Positions 60,645 through 64,000 of a DNA stretch of 64,000 bases are shown here, one piece after another. The notes beneath the pieces are model-generated. The model did no database searches, was not told where the DNA came from, and saw nothing but the letters and a program-made list of their open reading frames with translations. Each line of letters begins with the position of its first letter. Positions within the stretch are counted from its first letter, which is position 1. Source of the stretch: Bin5 sp965200685 (GTDB taxonomy: Bacteria; Chloroflexota; Anaerolineae; Caldilineales; Caldilineaceae); the NCBI GenBank assembly GCA_965200685.1, contig OZ241379.1:1116001-1180000 (forward strand), in the 5' to 3' direction. Made by a program: the position numbers and the translations under genes.

Positions 60645-61346
60645 ATGCGCGTTGATGTTATTGTTCCGGCTCTGAATGAGGCCGGCAACATTTTCCAATT
60701 GGTGCAAGAGGCCGCAGCCCAGCCTGTGGAACGGGTGATCGTGGTGGACAACGGCTCCACGGACGAGACCGACTCCCTAGCAGCTAGGGCCGGCGCGCAT
60801 GTGGTTGTTGAGGCTCGACAGGGCTACGGCTATGCTTGCGCGGCCGGTGTGGCCGCGGCCGGCGCGGATATTCTCGTATTTCTCGATGGCGATTTCAGCT
60901 CTCTGCCGGCCGAAATGCCCCGTCTGCTCACACCCATTCGACAGGGCCAGGCAGATCTGGTCCTCGGTTCTCGGGTGCTGGGGGAGATTCTGCCCGGGGC
61001 CATGCCAAGCCACCAACGTTTCGGCAACTGGCTCACGGCCGGGCTGATGCGCCACCTGTATACGCTGTCCGTCACTGACTTAGGACCATACCGAGCCATC
61101 CGGCGGGACTTGCTCCTAAGGCTGGACATGCAGGAGATGACCTTCGGCTGGCCCACGGAGATGATGGTCAAATGCGCGCGCCTGCATGTACCGATTCTGG
61201 AGGTGCCGGTCAGCTTTACACCCCGACGGGCCGGCCAGTCCAAAGTCAGCGGTACGCTACGCGGCTCCCTCCTGGCCGCCTACCATATTCTGCGGGTGAC
61301 ACTGCGCTATGCTTTCATAGCCCCGTCACTTCCTCACAAGAACTAG
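60645..61346 (+). CDS. Family 2 glycosyltransferase (dolichol-P-mannose synthase-like)
   Basis: 233 residues. VDVIVPALNEAGNIFQLVQE, VDNGSTDET, ILVFLDGDFSSLP (DxD), ADLVLGSRVLGE and FGWPTEMMVKCARLHVPILE, with no multi-TM tail. Likely moves a sugar from a nucleotide to a lipid carrier or lipid. Last gene of the glycosyltransferase cluster; convergent with the LRR gene that ends at 61454. Confidence 0.87.
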   Translation: MRVDVIVPALNEAGNIFQLVQEAAAQPVERVIVVDNGSTDETDSLAARAGAHVVVEARQGYGYACAAGVAAAGADILVFLDGDFSSLPAEMPRLLTPIRQGQADLVLGSRVLGEILPGAMPSHQRFGNWLTAGLMRHLYTLSVTDLGPYRAIRRDLLLRLDMQEMTFGWPTEMMVKCARLHVPILEVPVSFTPRRAGQSKVSGTLRGSLLAAYHILRVTLRYAFIAPSLPHKN

Positions 61347-61453
61347 CCACCATCATGCGCCGCACTACATTGTAGACAATGTGGCAGCATGGGCCCGCCT
61401 ACGACCAAACAAATACATTCACAGAAACTGAACAATTTTTGCCATTGCAGTTG

Positions 61454-64000
61454 TCACTTCCGCACGAACGGCAGGAAGATTTGCACGCCGGCAAATGCAG
61501 TTGGGGGGGCTGTCGGCGTGGCTGTCGGTGTCACCGGATCGCAGAACGGCAATCCGAGACGGGACAGGTCATGGTTGGCAACACTCATCAAAGCGTTCGG
61601 TATACATCCACTCAATTGGTTGCCAGCAAGGGACAATACCCTGAGATTGGAGAGGTTGGCCAAATCAGTAGGAATGCGGCCCGTCAGGCGATTGTTGGAG
61701 AAGTCCAATACATTCAGCTCAGCGAGCTGACGCAACCCTATCGGGATGAAGCTCGTCAGGCGGTTGTTAGAAAAATCCAAGGTTTGCAGCTCTGTGAGCC
61801 GATACAAGTTGGCCGGGATTCTACCCTGCAAGGTTTTCCTACTACTATCTAGCTCCACTTTTACCACACGACGCGGGCTATCGCTGCCAATGGTTATCCC
61901 CTCCCAAGTGTCAATGCTACGGGCCTCGCTCCAATTCAGCCTCATCGCGACACTAACCTGACCCTCAAGGGTACCCTTAATGCCTAGAAGCAGTACGCAC
62001 TCTGCGACTAACTCCGCGTTTGTCCCGGGATCTGGGACAACAGTACCATTCGTACACCGTACCCGTGGCTGTGAGCTGCCGCCACCGCCACCACCACCGC
62101 CGCCGGTGGATGGTGCCGCGCTCTGAGGACTCGGGATGGTCTCTGTAGGCGTGGGCGTGAATGGTGCCGCGCCCTGAGGACGCGGGATGGTCTCTGTAGG
62201 CGTGGGCGTCGCCGTATGGGTAGGCGGCATGGGCGTCGCTGTATGGGTAGGCGTGGGCGTCGCCGTATGGGTAGGCGGCATGGGCGTCGCTGTATGGGTA
62301 GGCGTGGGCGTCGCTGTATGGGTAGGCGGCATGGGCGTCGCTGTATGGGTAGGCGTGGGCGTCGCTGTATGGGTAGGCGGCATGGGCGTCGCTGTATGGG
62401 TAGGCGTGGGCGTCGCCGTATGGGTAGGCGTGGGCGTCGCGTCGCAGTAGATAAGCGTGAGACTTGAGAAGTCTGTGTTTAGCCCTGTCCTTCGCAGAGT
62501 CTCTGGGATACATCCTGTCAGTTGATTATTGGCAATATACAACGTCGTCAGAGAGGTGAGACTGCCCAACTCCGTCGGGATCGTGTCCGTCAGTCTGTTA
62601 TCATTGAGGTACAATGACGACAGGCTGCGGAGATTGCCCAACTCCGTCGGGATGCGGCCAGTAAGGGTGTTGCTGTAGAGGTTCAACTCCGTCAAACTGG
62701 CGAGATTGCCCAACTGCGTCGGGATGCGGCCAGTCAGTCGGTTACTGCTGAGGTTCAACGTCCACAGGCTGCTATGGAGACCGCCCAACTCCGTCGGGAT
62801 GCTGCCCGTCAGGATGTTACTGCTGAGGTTCAACGTCTCCAGATTGCCGAGACTACCCAGCTGTGTCGGGATGCTGCCCGTCAGGATGTTACTGCTGAGG
62901 TTCAACTCCATCAAACTGGCGAGATCGCCCAACTGCGTCGGGATGCTGCCCGTCAGGATGTTACTGCTGAGGTTCAACGTCCGCAGGCTGCGGAGATCGC
63001 CCAACTGCGTCGGGATGCTGCCCATCAGGGTGTTGCTATAGAGGTTCAACGTCCGCAGGCTGCGGAGATCGCCCAACTGCGTCGGGATGCGGCCAGTCAG
63101 GGTGTTGCTGTAGAGGTTCAACGTTACCAGATTGCCGAGACTACCCAGCTGCATCGGGACCGGGCCTGTCAATCTGTTGTTGTCAAGGTATAATGACGAC
63201 AGGCTGCGGAGACTGCCCAACTCCGTCGGGATGCTGCCAGTCAGTCGGTTACTGCTGAGGTTCAACGTTACTAGGCTGCTGTGGGTATTGCCCAACTGCG
63301 TCGGGATTCTGCCCGTCAGTCGGTTATCCTCAAGGCGCAGCTGCGCCAACGCGGCGATCCCGCCCAACTGTGTCGGGATGCTGCCCGTCAGTCGGTTGTT
63401 GTAGAGATACAACCTCTCCAGAGAGGAAAGACTACCCAATTCCGTTGGGATGCTACCCGTCAGCTTGTTATTGTGGAGATATAACCTCGTCAGAGCGGTG
63501 AGATCGCCCAACTGCGTCGGGATGCGGCCAGTCAGTTGGTTGTCGTAGAGGTACAACCAGTTCAGATCGGTGAGATTTCCCAACTCCCTCGGAATGCTGC
63601 CCGTCAGTTGGTTGTCGTAGAGGTACAACCAGCGCAGATCGGTGAGACTTCCCAACTCCCTCGGGATGCTGCCCGTCAGTCTGTTATTGTTGAGCTGCAA
63701 CGTCTGCAGGCTTCTAAGATTTCCCAACGAGATAGGGATCGTGCCCGTCAGTCCGTTATTGTTGAGCTGCAACGTCTGCAGGCTTCTAAGATTTCCCAAT
63801 GAGGTAGGGATGCTGCCCGTCAGTCTGTTATTGTTGAGCCGCAACGTCTGCAGGCTTCTAAGATTTCCCAACGAGGTAGGGATCGTGCCCGTCAGCCCGT
63901 TATTGTTGAGCTGCAACGTTCCCAGACCGGTGGCATTCCACGTAGGAATGCCACCCGTTAAGGCGTTGTCATTGAGAAGTACCGACGTCAAATTGGTGAG
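61454..64000 (-). CDS. Second plant-type LRR surface protein (N-terminus outside window)
   Basis: At least 848 residues; the frame is open to the window edge, so the signal peptide and first repeats are missing. The visible part has about 20 repeats (LxxLxLxxNRLTGSIPTQLGDL). A tract of 17-residue PT repeats (PTHTATPTPTHTATPMP) and a poly-Gly run follow. An LRRNT_2-like cap then starts RCTNGTVVPDPGTNAELV, followed by four repeats, a TPTATPTAPPT stretch and the tail IFLPFVRK. The cap and last repeats are close to module 3 of the protein at 51669 (RCTNGTVVANPSANADLV; MRLNWSE; SIDTWEG), so the two genes share a mobile C-terminal module. Confidence 0.88.
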   Translation of the reverse strand, partial: LTNLTSVLLNDNALTGGIPTWNATGLGTLQLNNNGLTGTIPTSLGNLRSLQTLRLNNNRLTGSIPTSLGNLRSLQTLQLNNNGLTGTIPISLGNLRSLQTLQLNNNRLTGSIPRELGSLTDLRWLYLYDNQLTGSIPRELGNLTDLNWLYLYDNQLTGRIPTQLGDLTALTRLYLHNNKLTGSIPTELGSLSSLERLYLYNNRLTGSIPTQLGGIAALAQLRLEDNRLTGRIPTQLGNTHSSLVTLNLSSNRLTGSIPTELGSLRSLSSLYLDNNRLTGPVPMQLGSLGNLVTLNLYSNTLTGRIPTQLGDLRSLRTLNLYSNTLMGSIPTQLGDLRSLRTLNLSSNILTGSIPTQLGDLASLMELNLSSNILTGSIPTQLGSLGNLETLNLSSNILTGSIPTELGGLHSSLWTLNLSSNRLTGRIPTQLGNLASLTELNLYSNTLTGRIPTELGNLRSLSSLYLNDNRLTDTIPTELGSLTSLTTLYIANNQLTGCIPETLRRTGLNTDFSSLTLIYCDATPTPTHTATPTPTHTATPMPPTHTATPTPTHTATPMPPTHTATPTPTHTATPMPPTHTATPTPTHTATPMPPTHTATPTPTETIPRPQGAAPFTPTPTETIPSPQSAAPSTGGGGGGGGGSSQPRVRCTNGTVVPDPGTNAELVAECVLLLGIKGTLEGQVSVAMRLNWSEARSIDTWEGITIGSDSPRRVVKVELDSSRKTLQGRIPANLYRLTELQTLDFSNNRLTSFIPIGLRQLAELNVLDFSNNRLTGRIPTDLANLSNLRVLSLAGNQLSGCIPNALMSVANHDLSRLGLPFCDPVTPTATPTAPPTAFAGVQIFLPFVRK
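62197..62440 (-). repeat. 51-bp tandem repeats encoding a PT-rich tract
   Basis: About four and a half units of a 17-residue Pro/Thr/His/Ala/Met repeat. On the plus strand the runs GTATGGGTAGGCGTGGGCGT and GTATGGGTAGGCGGCATGGG alternate. Probably an extended cell-wall-spanning or glycosylated linker. Confidence 0.9.

Noticed and set aside
62187..62450. Plus-strand frames of Val/Gly/Trp repeats and a CRISPR-like look at the PT tract
   Set aside because: Contiguous 51-bp tandem units with no unique spacers; they encode the Pro/Thr linker on the minus strand.

Overview
The window looks like a chromosomal segment of a Chloroflexota bacterium, most like Caldilineales. This rests on protein features rather than a marker gene. 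Two surface proteins end in a Thr-Pro-rich stretch plus an LPLVRK/LPFVRK tail, there are Uma2-family nucleases, many DoxX, MATE and GNAT-type genes, a cytidylate-kinase-like protein, and high GC outside the intergenic spaces. No rRNA, tRNA, CRISPR array, integrase or transposase could be recognised.

Layout. 1-7654 (minus): a probable accessory or defence cluster read from right to left. It holds an SNF2 helicase with a C-terminal DUF3883 domain, an N-truncated HATPase_c_4 protein, a ParA-type ATPase and a RecF/OLD-like AAA ATPase. A second, near-identical copy of the AAA ATPase runs off the left edge, with a broken chimeric ORF between the two copies. 7691-18907: ordinary genes (SDR, small coiled-coil/TM protein, S1 RNA-binding protein, YchF, a PP2C-like/propeller membrane protein, LCP protein, HAD, YigZ, MATE, GNAT). 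19026-30452: the most unusual locus. A HEPN-DUF499 ATPase is followed by a DUF1156 (COG1743-type) DNA methylase and a truncated GIY-YIG gene. Next come an antisense DUF1828 plus DUF6978-like pair, a second DUF1156 methylase and an intact GIY-YIG nuclease gene. The two methylases sit on a 3-kb direct duplication, but their central ~120 codons are completely divergent and contain perfect in-frame DNA hairpins.

30554-36727: an exported protein with eight tandem Cache domains, a lipoprotein and a Uma2 nuclease. 36788-50043: metabolic genes (two-subunit fumarase, galT, ROK sugar kinase, NUDIX, epimerase, an amidase lacking its nucleophilic Ser, cytidylate-kinase-like, short radical SAM, methyltransferase) and an ABC importer with two amino-acid-type permeases, a lipoprotein receptor and a PotA-like ATPase. 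50070-55959: a second Uma2 gene behind a duplicated promoter, then a giant plant-type LRR protein preceded by a G13 tract that may switch its reading frame. 56131-61346: DoxX-YeeE-DoxX (sulfur compound uptake/oxidation) and a glycosyltransferase cluster. 61454-64000: a second LRR surface protein that runs off the right edge.

Functional picture. The ATPase, methylase and nuclease genes of the 19-30 kb locus suggest a BREX/DISARM-like or R-M-like defence module with a duplicated, specificity-shifted methylase; this is inference. The LRR, Cache-repeat and lipoprotein genes make up a cell-surface and sensing set with recent tandem expansion. Promoters are mostly of the TTGnnn-17/18-TAnnnT type, often with an extended TGn -10. 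All functional calls come from reading motifs by eye; no database search was run.
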